A stretch of 64,000 nt of DNA from an uncultured Clostridia bacterium (GCA_934169745.1 CAKPOE010000001.1:186001-250000); one strand, 5' to 3'. Shown: positions 8,940 through 19,116, counted from the first letter of the stretch. Notes: a model not told the origin generated them from the sequence alone. A program made the numbers and translations.

Positions 8940-9060
8940 CTTGTAAATAAGTTTAATGTTTGCCATCAAATTGGCGGAAAAATAATTAAAATATTGTAAA
9001 AATTTAAATGGTTTTATGTGCCGAAAGACATAAAATAAATGTAAAAAGGAGAAATTTAAA

Positions 9061-9429
9061 ATGGAAAAAATCGAAAATTTAATAGCTGAAATCGAAAAAC
9101 TTACAGTTTTAGAATTGGCTGATTTAGTAAAAGCAATTGAAGACAAATTTGGAGTATCTGCAGCTGCAGCAGCAGTTGTAGCAGCAGCTCCTGGTGCAGC
9201 AGCTGCTGTTGAAGAGAAAACATCTTTCAACGTAGTATTAAAAGAAGCTGGAGCTAACAAAATAGCTGTTATTAAAGTAGTTAGAGAAGCTACAGGATTA
9301 GGATTAAAAGAAGCTAAAGATTTAGTTGATGGAGCTCCTAAGACACTTAAAGAAAATGTATCTAAAGAGGATGCTGAAAAGATGAAAGCTGACTTAGAAG
9401 GTGCTGGAGCAGTTGTAGAACTTGCTTAA
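9061..9429 (+). CDS. rplL: 50S ribosomal protein L7/L12
   Basis: 122 residues. An N-terminal dimerisation helix, an Ala-rich hinge ([16 protein letters not shown]) and the C-terminal factor-binding domain ([27 protein letters not shown]) are all present. It recruits translational GTPases as the ribosomal stalk. The terminator at 9448 closes the operon. Confidence 0.96.
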   Translation: MEKIENLIAEIEKLTVLELADLVKAIEDKFGVSAAAAAVVAAAPGAAAAVEEKTSFNVVLKEAGANKIAVIKVVREATGLGLKEAKDLVDGAPKTLKENVSKEDAEKMKADLEGAGAVVELA

Positions 9430-9447
9430 TTAAATTATAAAAATATG

Positions 9448-9482
9448 ACTGTCTCGTTTATTAAAACGAGGCAGTTTTTTTG
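9448..9482 (+). terminator. Terminator of the rplJL operon
   Basis: ACTGTCTCGTTT / AAACGAGGCAGT hairpin with a 4-nt loop followed by a T8 run. Confidence 0.9.
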
Positions 9483-9485
9483 TAA

Positions 9486-9541
9486 GCTGTAGTGGTGCGG
9501 GCACTGCACCGTACCAACTGGCTGAAACTAGCAAACAAATT
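9486..9541. repeat. Dispersed intergenic hairpin repeat, copy A
   Basis: About 56 nt, containing GGTGCGG...CCGTACC arms around GCACTGCA. Roughly 80% identical to 29692-29748, whose arms are GGCGCGG/CCGCGCC. The arm differences keep pairing (T-A against C-G, G-T against G-C), so the hairpin rather than the letters is conserved. It lies between rplL and mutS. Confidence 0.65.
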
Positions 9542-9601
9542 CATTTTTCTTGCATTAAATGGTTGCAAATGATAAAATTACTATGAAGGATGTGAAGTAA
9601 A

Positions 9602-12163
9602 ATGGAACAACAAGTTACACCGATGATGCAACAATATTTGAAAACAAAAGAAGAATATAAAGATTGTATTTTATTATATAGATTAGGCGATTTTTATGAG
9701 ATGTTTTGGGATGACGCTGTTACTGCATCTAGAGAATTAGAACTTACACTTACTGGTAAAGACTGCGGCCTTCCTGAAAGAGCACCAATGTGTGGAGTAC
9801 CACATCATGCCATACAAAGTTATATTGGAAAGTTGATTGCGAAAGGATACAAAGTAGCTGTTTGTGAGCAAATGGAAGATCCAGCACTAGCAAAAGGGCT
9901 TGTGAAGAGAGATGTTATAAGAGTTATTACTCCTGGCACGATTGTTGAGACAAATATGCTTGACGAAAAGAAAAATAATTACATAGCTTCAATATACAAA
10001 CTTGGTATATACTACGGTTTGGCTTATAGTGATGTATCAACAGGAGAGTTTGCTACTACAGAGATAACAGAAGGAAATAATTATACAAAACTTTTAAACG
10101 AACTTTCAAGGTTTGAACCTATTGAAATAGTGGTTAATAGTGAATTATACAATGAAACAAACATTATAACAGATATAAAAAATAGATTTAATACTTATAT
10201 TTCTATGCGAGATAAAATTTTAGATGTTGACGTTAGTAGACCGCAGATACTTTCAAAAATGCCATATGCAAACGAGGCGACATCGCTATTGCTTTCATAC
10301 ATAAAAGAGACTCAAAAGATAGACTTAAAACATATAAACAATATTGAGATATATGAAATAAATAAATACATGGTATTAGACAGTACGGCTAGAAAAAACT
10401 TGGAATTGATAGAAACTTTACGAGATAAGAATAAAAAAGGAAGTTTACTTGGTACACTTGATAAAACATCGACATCAATGGGGGGAAGACTTTTAAGAAG
10501 ATGGATAGAGAAACCTCTTATGAGTATTGAAGACATTCATGATAGATTAAACGGAGTAAAAGAACTAAAAGATGCGGTAATGACACGTGGCGAGATTAAA
10601 GATGTTTTAAAGAAAGTTTACGATATAGAACGTCTTACAGGAAAAGTAGCTTATGGAACGATAAATGCACGTGATTTGATTTCGCTAAAAAATTCACTTA
10701 TGCAACTTCCAGAATTAAAGCATTTAATTGAAACTGCGGATTCGAATATTATAAAGACTTTGTATAAGCAGATGGATTTACTAGAAGATGTGTCAAAGCT
10801 GATAGATGATGCAATTATTGATGATCCACCGATGCTGATAAAGGAAGGCGGAATAATAAAATCTTCATATGATGAAGATGTTAATAGACTGAGAACTGCT
10901 TCTACAGAAGGAAAGAGTTGGGTACTTGCACTCGAAGCGAAAGAAAGAGAAGCAACTGGAATTAAGAATTTGAAAGTTGGCTATAACAAGGTTTTTGGGT
11001 ATTATATTGAGGTTTCAAAAGGAAATGTTTCTTTGGTGCCAGATAGGTATATAAGAAAACAAACTTTAACAAATGGAGAAAGATATATTACAGATGAACT
11101 AAAAGAAATAGAAAGTACAATCTTGGGAGCACAAGATAAAGTTGTCAACTTGGAATATGAGATTTTTATAAAGATAAGAGACCAAATAGCAGGTCAGATA
11201 AGAAGATTGCAGCAAACTAGTAATTCGGTTGCGACACTTGATGTTTTAGCATCATTGGCAGAAGTTGCAGATGCGAATGGATATGTTATGCCTGATGTTG
11301 ATAGTTCGGAAGATATAATTATAAAAGATGGCAGACATCCAGTTGTTGAAAGTTTGATTCCTGCTGGAAGTTTTGTACCGAATGATACGACCTTAAATAC
11401 TGACGAAGATAGAGTAAATATTATAACTGGTCCAAATATGGCTGGTAAATCTACATATATGAGGCAGGTTGCTTTGATTACTCTTATGGCACAGATAGGT
11501 AGCTTTGTACCAGCGAGCTATGCAAAAATTGGAATAGTAGATAGGATTTTTACGAGAGTTGGTGCGTCAGATGATTTATCTACAGGTCAATCAACATTCA
11601 TGGTTGAAATGAATGAAGTATCAAATATACTATTAAATGCTGATAAAAAAAGCTTACTTATTTTAGATGAAATAGGAAGAGGAACTTCAACGTTTGACGG
11701 ACTTTCAATTGCTTGGGCTGTCGTAGAATATATAAGCAATAAAGAAAAAATCGGAGCAAGGACTTTGTTTGCTACGCATTATCATGAACTTACAGAATTG
11801 GAAGATAAAATAGATGGTGTGAAGAATTATTGTATAGCAGTAAAAGAAAAAGGTGAAGATATTATTTTCTTACGTAAAATAATACGTGGTGGAGCGGACG
11901 AAAGTTATGGCGTTCATGTGGCTAAGTTAGCAGGCGTTCCAAATGCTGTAACTTCAAGAGCAAACCAAATTTTGAAAAAATTAAAAGAAGATAGTGTTAT
12001 AAATAAGAGTGAAACTAAGAAACAAACCAATGTAAGTGGACAATTTGATTTGTTCAATTATAAATTGGGTGAAATAGCTGCGGAATTGGATAAAATAAAT
12101 TTAAATGAATTAACACCGATTGATGCATTAAATATATTATCAAAGATGAAGCAGAAGTTATGA
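9602..12163 (+). CDS. mutS: DNA mismatch repair protein MutS
   Basis: 853 residues. The mismatch-binding motif (GDFYEMFWDDA, near 29-39; Phe-x-Glu wedge) opens the protein. The ATPase has Walker A GPNMAGKST (about 610-618), LLILDEIGRGTSTFDG and ATHYHEL. It recognises mispairs as a clamp-forming dimer and hands over to MutL, encoded downstream. GAAGGATGTGAAG precedes the ATG. About 850 codons contain no in-frame CGG. Confidence 0.96.
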   Translation: MEQQVTPMMQQYLKTKEEYKDCILLYRLGDFYEMFWDDAVTASRELELTLTGKDCGLPERAPMCGVPHHAIQSYIGKLIAKGYKVAVCEQMEDPALAKGLVKRDVIRVITPGTIVETNMLDEKKNNYIASIYKLGIYYGLAYSDVSTGEFATTEITEGNNYTKLLNELSRFEPIEIVVNSELYNETNIITDIKNRFNTYISMRDKILDVDVSRPQILSKMPYANEATSLLLSYIKETQKIDLKHINNIEIYEINKYMVLDSTARKNLELIETLRDKNKKGSLLGTLDKTSTSMGGRLLRRWIEKPLMSIEDIHDRLNGVKELKDAVMTRGEIKDVLKKVYDIERLTGKVAYGTINARDLISLKNSLMQLPELKHLIETADSNIIKTLYKQMDLLEDVSKLIDDAIIDDPPMLIKEGGIIKSSYDEDVNRLRTASTEGKSWVLALEAKEREATGIKNLKVGYNKVFGYYIEVSKGNVSLVPDRYIRKQTLTNGERYITDELKEIESTILGAQDKVVNLEYEIFIKIRDQIAGQIRRLQQTSNSVATLDVLASLAEVADANGYVMPDVDSSEDIIIKDGRHPVVESLIPAGSFVPNDTTLNTDEDRVNIITGPNMAGKSTYMRQVALITLMAQIGSFVPASYAKIGIVDRIFTRVGASDDLSTGQSTFMVEMNEVSNILLNADKKSLLILDEIGRGTSTFDGLSIAWAVVEYISNKEKIGARTLFATHYHELTELEDKIDGVKNYCIAVKEKGEDIIFLRKIIRGGADESYGVHVAKLAGVPNAVTSRANQILKKLKEDSVINKSETKKQTNVSGQFDLFNYKLGEIAAELDKINLNELTPIDALNILSKMKQKL

Positions 12164-12185
12164 GTACAAAAGAAGGGAGAATTAA

Positions 12186-13013
12186 ATGAAATTAGCAGTT
12201 AATCATTTGCTTGAAGTTGAAGAATTATTTAACGAAGGTAAAATAGATTTTGTTGATTATTTTAAATTGTATAGTATAAATGCTGATTTATCACACCTTG
12301 ATTGGTGCATAAAAAACAAGCCATTAATGTTTCATGGATTACTTGGAAATGGTTCGAATATAATTGATGATACATTTTGGAATGATAGAGATGTTATAAG
12401 ACAGAAAGAAATATACAAAACAGGGCATACGCCTCATGTATCAGTTCATATTAACAAGTGTGATGATGATAATGTTGATAATGAAGATGTTACAATTGAT
12501 AAAATAAAGAAAAATGTAAAAAGACTAAAAGACGAGTTTGAGATGAGTGTTCTTCTTGAAAATGTTCCGGCAAGGTACGATGATTCAACTAAGCATATCT
12601 ATTCAAATCCTGATTTTATAAGCAGAGCTGTTAATGAGGCTGGGTGTAAATTTTTGTTTGATATTGGTCATGCACGTGTTGCGGCAGATGTACTTGGAAT
12701 TCCTTTCAATGAATATGTAGATAGACTTCCGATGGACAAACTTGTAGAGATACATTTATCTGGAACAGCACCGAGAAAAGCTGGTGGAATAAGAGCACCA
12801 CATAAAGCCATGAACAATGAAGATTATGAATTCTTAGAAGAAACGATAAAAAGGTATAAAACGTTAAAATATGTTACTTTAGAGTATGGAACGTTTGTTA
12901 AAAATGAAGAGAATTCTAACTATCCAATAGTTTCATATGAAGCAGTAAATGAAGTTGCGAAAAAAGAAGTATATGAACAATTGACTAGAATAAAAAATAT
13001 TATAGGTAAATAA
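12186..13013 (+). CDS. TIM-barrel metalloprotein, xylose isomerase-like/DUF692-like
   Basis: 275 residues. His, Glu and Asp residues sit at strand ends as in metal-dependent TIM barrels: FHGLLG, SVHINK, LLENVPAR, FLFDIGHARVAA, EIHLSGT and LEYG. The spacing resembles the AP endonuclease 2/xylose isomerase superfamily and the DUF692 (MbnB/TglH) oxygenase group; I cannot decide between them by eye. It lies between mutS and mutL with 22-nt and 12-nt gaps and GGGAGAA and AGGAGAA ribosome-binding sites, so it is in the mismatch-repair operon. An endonuclease-IV-like repair role is possible but unproven. Confidence 0.6.
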   Translation: MKLAVNHLLEVEELFNEGKIDFVDYFKLYSINADLSHLDWCIKNKPLMFHGLLGNGSNIIDDTFWNDRDVIRQKEIYKTGHTPHVSVHINKCDDDNVDNEDVTIDKIKKNVKRLKDEFEMSVLLENVPARYDDSTKHIYSNPDFISRAVNEAGCKFLFDIGHARVAADVLGIPFNEYVDRLPMDKLVEIHLSGTAPRKAGGIRAPHKAMNNEDYEFLEETIKRYKTLKYVTLEYGTFVKNEENSNYPIVSYEAVNEVAKKEVYEQLTRIKNIIGK

Positions 13014-13025
13014 AGGAGAATAAAT

Positions 13026-14972
13026 ATGGGAAGTATTGTTCTTTTGGATGATTTAACAATTAATAAAATAGCTGCAGGAGAGGTTATAGAGAGACCTGCA
13101 AATGTTGTAAAAGAATTGATAGAAAATTCTCTTGATGCAGGTGCTACATCAATTTCTGTTGATATAGAAAATGGTGGAATAACTTATATACGAATTACTG
13201 ATAATGGAAAAGGTATTGCACCAGACGATGTAGAAATAGCCTTTGAAAGACATGCAACTAGCAAAATTAGAAATGCAAGTGATTTGATAAAAGTTTCTAC
13301 TATGGGGTTCAGAGGAGAAGCTTTAGCGAGTATTGCGGCCATTGCAAAAGTTGAAATGGTAACGCGTACCAAAGATAATGAATTAGGAACACGAATTATG
13401 GTAGAGGGTGGAAAAGTAGTATCTTTGGAAGAGTGTGGAGCACCTATAGGAACATCGATTACTATAAAGGAACTGTTCTTTAATACCCCTGTTCGTTACA
13501 AGTTTTTAAAGAAAGACTTTACAGAAGGTGGATATATAGAAGATGCTGTTTCTAGAATTGCACTTGTAAACCCAAATGTGTCTTTTAAAATGACAAACAA
13601 TAAAAAAGAAATAATAAGAACTAGTGGAAATGGTGATGTACCAGCAGTTGTTTACAATATTTTCGGAAAGGATATAGCTCAAAATCTAATTGATGTAGAT
13701 TATGAATATGAAGGAATAAAAGTTACTGGAGTAGCGGGTAAACCAGAAATTGCAAGATCAAATAGAGTTAATCAATTATTTTATATCAATGGAAGATATA
13801 TAAAAGATAAAATATTATCGGCTGCAACAGAGGAAGCGTATAGAACTCTAATACCTCATGGCAAGTACGGTTTTTGTATTTTGAATATACATATGAATCC
13901 AGAACTTGTTGATGTAAATGTTCACCCTGCAAAATTAGAAGTTAGATTTTCAGAAGAGGGAAAGGTTTTTAAAGCGGTTAATGGAGCATTAAGAACAGCA
14001 CTTTTAAAACAAGACATTACTAGAGATGCTGACGTTGATGAAGAAAAAGAAACTACGCAAGAAGAAGTTCAAATGCCTCAGGAGCCAAAGCAACCTTCGA
14101 AAGGGTTATTTGATATATTCAGACCAAAGCCTGTTGAAAAAAAGAACAATGTATTCACCGTTGATTTCAAAAACAAAGTTGAGGAGTCAAAGGAAGAATA
14201 TGTATCTAATAATAAAGAAAGTAATAATGAACAATTAGTTGACGAATTATTTACGAAAAACGACGAACATGATAATGACGTCGCAAATGAAAATGTTGAG
14301 TATAATTCGGAAAATGAAGAGGTTGTAGCTAAACCAGAAGAAAAGCAATCTCAAATATTTGAAAATATTTCGATAGTTGAAGAAAAAGCAGAGATACCTG
14401 AGTACAAAATATTGGGCGTTGCGTTTTCTACATATATTTTATTAGAAATGGAAGACGATGTTTATATTATAGACCAACATGCTGCGCATGAAAGAGTTCT
14501 ATACGAAAAAGTAAAAGAAAACTTTTACAAAGGTGGAGGAAAAGAAGCTCAAATGCTATTACTTCCTGATATTGTAGAATTATCGAAACGTGATATGCAT
14601 ATTGTGCGAGACCACATTGATTTGTTTGAAAATGCAGGATTTACTTTAGAAGAATTTGGCGAAAACACAATAAAGATTACAGGAGTTCCTTCTATATGCT
14701 TTGAAATGGATACAAAAGATTTGTTTATGGATATTCTAGACGGGATAGATATTACAAATAGAACAACAAAGCAAGATGTTGAAGAAAAGTTTATTGCCAC
14801 AGTAGCATGTAAAGCTGCAATTAAAGCAAACATGAAATTAGAAGAGAGAGAAATAAGAGGACTTCTTGATCAGTTATTAGTTCTTGAGAATCCTTTTACT
14901 TGTCCTCATGGAAGACCAACAGCTATAAGAATTACCAAGATGGAAATTGAAAAGAAATTTGGTAGAAGATAA
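13026..14972 (+). CDS. mutL: DNA mismatch repair protein MutL (endonuclease type)
   Basis: 648 residues. The GHKL ATPase N-terminus has ELIENSLDAGAT, DNGKGI, GFRGEALASI and GTSITIKELFFNTPVRYKF split across motifs I-IV. A long acidic linker (about 345-450) is low in complexity. The C-terminal domain has DQHAAHERVLYE, the metal-binding motif of latent nicking MutL proteins found in bacteria without MutH, plus CPHGRPT. It acts with MutS; miaA follows, as in many Clostridia. Confidence 0.95.
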   Translation: MGSIVLLDDLTINKIAAGEVIERPANVVKELIENSLDAGATSISVDIENGGITYIRITDNGKGIAPDDVEIAFERHATSKIRNASDLIKVSTMGFRGEALASIAAIAKVEMVTRTKDNELGTRIMVEGGKVVSLEECGAPIGTSITIKELFFNTPVRYKFLKKDFTEGGYIEDAVSRIALVNPNVSFKMTNNKKEIIRTSGNGDVPAVVYNIFGKDIAQNLIDVDYEYEGIKVTGVAGKPEIARSNRVNQLFYINGRYIKDKILSAATEEAYRTLIPHGKYGFCILNIHMNPELVDVNVHPAKLEVRFSEEGKVFKAVNGALRTALLKQDITRDADVDEEKETTQEEVQMPQEPKQPSKGLFDIFRPKPVEKKNNVFTVDFKNKVEESKEEYVSNNKESNNEQLVDELFTKNDEHDNDVANENVEYNSENEEVVAKPEEKQSQIFENISIVEEKAEIPEYKILGVAFSTYILLEMEDDVYIIDQHAAHERVLYEKVKENFYKGGGKEAQMLLLPDIVELSKRDMHIVRDHIDLFENAGFTLEEFGENTIKITGVPSICFEMDTKDLFMDILDGIDITNRTTKQDVEEKFIATVACKAAIKANMKLEEREIRGLLDQLLVLENPFTCPHGRPTAIRITKMEIEKKFGRR

Positions 14973-14993
14973 TTAAGAATAAAGGAGATTTTA

Positions 14994-15902
14994 ATGAAGC
15001 CAAAAGTAATTGTTATTGTGGGACCGACAGCTTCTGGAAAATCAGATTGCGCGATTGAATTAGCAAAAAGAATTGATGGTGAAATAGTATCGGCTGATTC
15101 TATGCAGATATATAGAGAAATGAATATAGGAACCGCAAAAGTTACAAACGAAGAAATGTCAGGTGTTAAGCACTATATGATAAATATTGTAAACCCAGAT
15201 GAAGACTTTAATGTTGCTATGTATAAGAAAATGGCAGAAGAAGCACTAGAGGAAATTGTTTCAAAAGGTAAGACGCCTATTGTTGTAGGTGGTACAGGTC
15301 TTTATATAAACACACTTGTTAATGGTATAGAATTTTCAGAGATTGATAAGGACGAAGAATATAGAAAAGAACTTGAGAATAGAGTGAGTGCCGAAGGCAT
15401 AGATAGCATATATGAAGAGTTAAAAAGTGTAGACCCAGAGGCAGCAAATATAATTGATAAAAATAATGTGAGAAGGGTTATAAGAGCATTAGAGATTTAT
15501 AAAGTAACAGGAAAAACCAAAACTGAACTTGATAAAGAATCAATAAAAGAAACTAAATTTGATTTTTTGATGTACGGTATTAAAACAGATAGAGAAGAGT
15601 TGTATAATAGAATTAACAAAAGAATTGATTATATGATGGAGCAGGGGCTTGTAAGCGAAGTTGAGGAATTGAATAAAAAGTATAAAATGTCTAAAACAGC
15701 TCTTCAAGGTCTTGGTTATAAAGAAGTAATAGAATATATAAATGGAAATTGTAATTATGATGAAATGATAGAAAAACTAAAAATGGAAACAAGAAGATAT
15801 GCTAAGAGACAGATAACGTGGTTTAAACGTGATGAGAGAATAACGTGGGTACCAAAGGAAAAATTGGTAGGCGTGATAATGCAACAAATAAGCTATTCAT
15901 AA
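14994..15902 (+). CDS. miaA: tRNA dimethylallyltransferase
   Basis: 302 residues. The P-loop GPTASGKS (10-17), DSMQIYREMNIGTAK and GGTGLYINTL are MiaA signatures. It adds a dimethylallyl group to A37 of tRNAs reading UNN codons, which stabilises decoding and frame keeping. AAAGGAG precedes the ATG, and the gene follows mutL by 21 nt. Confidence 0.95.
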   Translation: MKPKVIVIVGPTASGKSDCAIELAKRIDGEIVSADSMQIYREMNIGTAKVTNEEMSGVKHYMINIVNPDEDFNVAMYKKMAEEALEEIVSKGKTPIVVGGTGLYINTLVNGIEFSEIDKDEEYRKELENRVSAEGIDSIYEELKSVDPEAANIIDKNNVRRVIRALEIYKVTGKTKTELDKESIKETKFDFLMYGIKTDREELYNRINKRIDYMMEQGLVSEVEELNKKYKMSKTALQGLGYKEVIEYINGNCNYDEMIEKLKMETRRYAKRQITWFKRDERITWVPKEKLVGVIMQQISYS

Positions 15903-15923
15903 AATATATTTTAGGAGTTAAGT

Positions 15924-17195
15924 ATGCAAAAGAAAAGAAATCAATATAAACAAAATGTAATTTTTGTTATTTTATCGATTTTAATAATTTTACTTGTAAT
16001 GTTTCTAATTAGAGTAATTGGACTGCTGAAGAAACCAACACTAACAACGATAGTAAAGAATGGTGAACTGACGAAATATGAGGAAGTTGTTGGGTACGTG
16101 ATAAGAGATGAAGAAATTGTTGATACGAGTGCATATAGTGGAATTGTAAATACAACAATCTCCGATGGAAATCGTGTTGCAAATGGAGGAACAATTCTTT
16201 CTTATGTTTCAAATACTGAGAAAAAATTAGTGAAAAAAATATCTGATTTAGATGCAAAAATACAAGAAACAATGGATAACCAACAAAATATTTTTGACTA
16301 TAATAGCGATGTTAAAAATATTGAATCAGAAATAAAAACTAATTTATATGAAGCAGTAAAAGCAAGGAAAGATGTATATTCTGCTCATGAATACAAAACG
16401 ACTATAAATCAACTTATTCAGAAGAAGGCTAAGATCGTTGGTGATTTAAGTCCTGCCGGTTCAAAACTAAAGGAACTTATAGAAGAAAGACTTGGATATG
16501 AAAAAGATTTAAATGGTGCTAAGCAGATTTTAAAATCTCCCAAGGCAGGAATGGTTTCTTATAGGGTGGACGGTTATGAAAATGTTTTGACACCAGATTG
16601 TTTATCAAGTTTAACAATAAAAGAATTAGAAAAGTTAAAAGTGAATATGGGTCAAATAATTCCTATTGATACTTCAAAAGTGAAGATTATAGATAATTTT
16701 TATTGTTACATAGCAATTCCAACAAATTCAAGTGAAGGAAAGTCAGCACAGTTAAATGATAAGATAAGATTGAGGTTTGACAATACGAATGATGATTTAG
16801 TCTCTGCAACAGTCGAGTATATATCTGATGAAGAAAATACTAGACTCATAATTGTAAAAATAACTTCTAATGTTGAAGAACTTATAAAATATAGAAAAAT
16901 AAATCTTGATGTTGTTTGGTGGCGAGATACTGGACTAAAAGTTCCAAATGATGCTATAAGGTATACTGACATAAAAAATGAGAAAACGGGAGAGGTCATC
17001 AAGAATGTTGCAACTGTTACAATTCAAAAATCATCATATACTGAAAGTGTTTGGGTAAAAGTAATAAGACAAGCAAATACAGCTTCCATAATAGAAAATT
17101 ATACAGATGAAGAATTACTAGAAATGGGAGTAAGCGAAGATGTAGTAAATAATAGGTCAACAATAAAATTGTATAATGATGTTGTTTTAAACTAA
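15924..17195 (+). CDS. HlyD-like membrane-anchored adaptor protein
   Basis: 423 residues. One N-terminal membrane helix (NVIFVILSILIILLVMFLI, about 11-29) is followed by a beta-barrel/lipoyl half (YSGIVNTTISDGNRVANGGTIL), a coiled-coil region (about 100-200) and the second lipoyl half with SPKAGMVSYRVDG. Such proteins next to sepF are common in Clostridia and may link cell-wall synthesis or export to division; the function is unknown. Long for a simple adaptor, and no transporter subunit is nearby. Confidence 0.7.
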   Translation: MQKKRNQYKQNVIFVILSILIILLVMFLIRVIGLLKKPTLTTIVKNGELTKYEEVVGYVIRDEEIVDTSAYSGIVNTTISDGNRVANGGTILSYVSNTEKKLVKKISDLDAKIQETMDNQQNIFDYNSDVKNIESEIKTNLYEAVKARKDVYSAHEYKTTINQLIQKKAKIVGDLSPAGSKLKELIEERLGYEKDLNGAKQILKSPKAGMVSYRVDGYENVLTPDCLSSLTIKELEKLKVNMGQIIPIDTSKVKIIDNFYCYIAIPTNSSEGKSAQLNDKIRLRFDNTNDDLVSATVEYISDEENTRLIIVKITSNVEELIKYRKINLDVVWWRDTGLKVPNDAIRYTDIKNEKTGEVIKNVATVTIQKSSYTESVWVKVIRQANTASIIENYTDEELLEMGVSEDVVNNRSTIKLYNDVVLN

Positions 17196-17248
17196 TGTTA
17201 CAGGAATGTTACGAAAATATTAAAAAAAAATTACAACCTTAGTATTTG

Positions 17249-17276
17249 TTGACTTTACAGGAAAAAAATATAAAAT
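17249..17276 (+). promoter_or_regulatory. Probable sigmaA promoter of sepF-divIVA
   Basis: TTGACT (17249-17254), 16-nt spacer, TAAAAT (17271-17276), 46 nt before the sepF start. GGAGG follows before the ATG. Confidence 0.65.
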
Positions 17277-17322
17277 AGAATTATACAAAAGATGAGAAAG
17301 TTATTCAGGGAGGTCTAAATTA

Positions 17323-17775
17323 ATGGGTAATAAATTTGTTAACAAAATCTGGAATTTGCTTGGCGTTGAGAATGAGGAAGATGTTGAAGATTACAATGAT
17401 GGAGAGTTAAATTACGATACAGAAGAAAAAGAATATACAGCACCACTTTCTAATAAGAAGACTAAAGTTGTAGGAATGCCAGGTGTTCCACAGGTGAAAG
17501 TCATTATCTCGCAACCTAACACTTTTGAGCAATCAGAGGAAATATGCGAGCACCTTAAAGAAAAGAAGTCTGTTATAGTTAATTTAGAATATGTAAATAA
17601 AGATGTTGCTAGAAGAATAATTGATTTTATTAGTGGAGCAGTATATGCTTTGGATGGAAATATTCAAAAGATTTCTAATTCGATTTTCTTAATAGCACCA
17701 TTTAATTATGAAATTACAAATGAAGTATTAAAAGAAGATATAAAAAATAAGTTATCTGTATCATGGATAAAATAA
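17323..17775 (+). CDS. sepF: Cell division protein SepF
   Basis: 150 residues. An N-terminal membrane-targeting amphipathic helix (MGNKFVNKIWNLLGV), an acidic linker, and a C-terminal SepF domain with VIISQPNTFEQSEEI, VNLEYVNKDVARRIIDFISGAVYALDG. It tethers FtsZ to the membrane and organises the septal ring. It is followed by divIVA 17 nt downstream. Confidence 0.94.
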   Translation: MGNKFVNKIWNLLGVENEEDVEDYNDGELNYDTEEKEYTAPLSNKKTKVVGMPGVPQVKVIISQPNTFEQSEEICEHLKEKKSVIVNLEYVNKDVARRIIDFISGAVYALDGNIQKISNSIFLIAPFNYEITNEVLKEDIKNKLSVSWIK

Positions 17776-17792
17776 GGAAGTAGGAGGTTTGT

Positions 17793-18248
17793 ATGATTAC
17801 TCCTTTAGATATTGAAAACAAAACTTTTAATAAACAGTTAGTAAATGGATATAGTACAGAAGAAGTGCATGAGTTTATGACGGCACTACTTAAAGACTAT
17901 GAAAAAATTTACAAAGAGAATATTGAATATAAAGATAAGATTGCAGTATTAAATCAAGGAATTCAGCATTATAAATCAATTGAAGATACACTACAAAATG
18001 CTTTGATTGTAGCTCAGGGAACGGCAGATTCTGTAAAACAAAATGCGAAAGCAGAAGCGGATAATATTGTTAAAGAAGCTGAAATAAATGCTATGAAAGC
18101 TGTTGACGATATAAATCAAAAGGCTATAGAGAAGCAGATGCAACTTGATGAGGCAAAGAAACAATTTGATATTTATAAAGCTAAAATGGAATCATTATTA
18201 ATTTCACAACTTGAAATACTAAAAGAAATAAACAGAGACCAGGGCTAG
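17793..18248 (+). CDS. divIVA: DivIVA-family septum/polarity protein
   Basis: 151 residues. The N-terminal membrane-binding domain (ITPLDIENKTFNKQLVNGYSTEEV split over about 2-25) includes the turn and Phe/Lys residues of DivIVA. A long coiled coil with Ala/Glu/Lys heptads fills 30-145. It senses curved membrane at division sites. Located directly behind sepF as in most Firmicutes. Confidence 0.9.
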   Translation: MITPLDIENKTFNKQLVNGYSTEEVHEFMTALLKDYEKIYKENIEYKDKIAVLNQGIQHYKSIEDTLQNALIVAQGTADSVKQNAKAEADNIVKEAEINAMKAVDDINQKAIEKQMQLDEAKKQFDIYKAKMESLLISQLEILKEINRDQG

Positions 18249-18305
18249 CACCTGGTTGATTTTATATAATAGGAAAGTTATGCATATTAGAATTAAGGAG
18301 GAAAC

Positions 18306-19076
18306 ATGAAAAAAATATTATTTATAATTTTGAGTATAGTGTTGGCTTTTTCATTAGTAGCATGTAATACCACAAAAGAGCCAGAAGTTAACCCAAATGA
18401 TAATCCAAATAAACAGGAGGAAAACGTGAATAATAAATATAAAGATGTTACACAAAATCCTGTTGTAACAATGACGATGGAAAATGGTGATGTAGTAAAA
18501 ATAGAGCTTTATCCACAAATAGCACCTCAAACTGTTGAAAATTTTGTTTCATTAGTTAAAAGTGGTTTCTATGATGGATTAACATTCCATCGTGTAATAC
18601 CAGGATTTATGGCTCAAGGCGGAGATCCTGAGGGAAACGGAACTGGTGGAGCTAGCTATGAAATATTTGGTGAATTCAAAGAAAATGGATTTACTAACGA
18701 ATTATCACACGATGTTGGCGTTATTTCAATGGCAAGAGCACAAGATTACAATTCTGCAAGTTCTCAATTCTTTATTGTTACCGATGCTCAAGCCAAGAGT
18801 AGCTTGGACGGATTATATGCTGGCTTTGGAAAAGTTATAGAAGGAATGGATGCGGTTTATACGATTGTTAATGCAGATGTAATAAGAAGAGATTATTCTG
18901 ATGATTTTTATAATGCTTATGTACAAGCGGGACAACAATTAGAAGTTGGAACAGATTTGTATGAACAATATATAAAGGAGACAATGGAAATTGACAAACC
19001 AGCAACACCACCTGTAATAAAAACAATGACAGTTGAGACGTTTGGCGTTGAGTATGATGAGCCAACAAAGTATTAA
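18306..19076 (+). CDS. Cyclophilin-type peptidyl-prolyl isomerase lipoprotein
   Basis: 256 residues. A signal peptide ends in the lipobox LVAC, giving Cys21 lipidation. Low-complexity Asn/Glu spacer to about 48, then a cyclophilin domain with TFHRVIPGFMAQGGD, FGEF, SMARA and SSQFFIVT. Arg of FHRV and Phe/Gln residues are the catalytic set. An extracellular foldase anchored in the membrane is expected. Signal processing would need LspA, encoded at 51860. Confidence 0.93.
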   Translation: MKKILFIILSIVLAFSLVACNTTKEPEVNPNDNPNKQEENVNNKYKDVTQNPVVTMTMENGDVVKIELYPQIAPQTVENFVSLVKSGFYDGLTFHRVIPGFMAQGGDPEGNGTGGASYEIFGEFKENGFTNELSHDVGVISMARAQDYNSASSQFFIVTDAQAKSSLDGLYAGFGKVIEGMDAVYTIVNADVIRRDYSDDFYNAYVQAGQQLEVGTDLYEQYIKETMEIDKPATPPVIKTMTVETFGVEYDEPTKY

Positions 19077-19086
19077 TTTTGAGATT

Positions 19087-19115
19087 GAAAGTGACCAATT
19101 ATTTGGTCACTTTTT
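19087..19115 (+). terminator. Terminator after the cyclophilin gene
   Basis: AAAGTGACCAA / TTTGGTCACTTT hairpin with a TTA loop and a short T run. Confidence 0.85.
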
Positions 19116-19116
19116 C

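Noticed and set aside
14026..14238. Lys-rich open frame inside mutL
   Set aside because: It lies in another frame of the acidic mutL linker and has no ribosome-binding site of its own.
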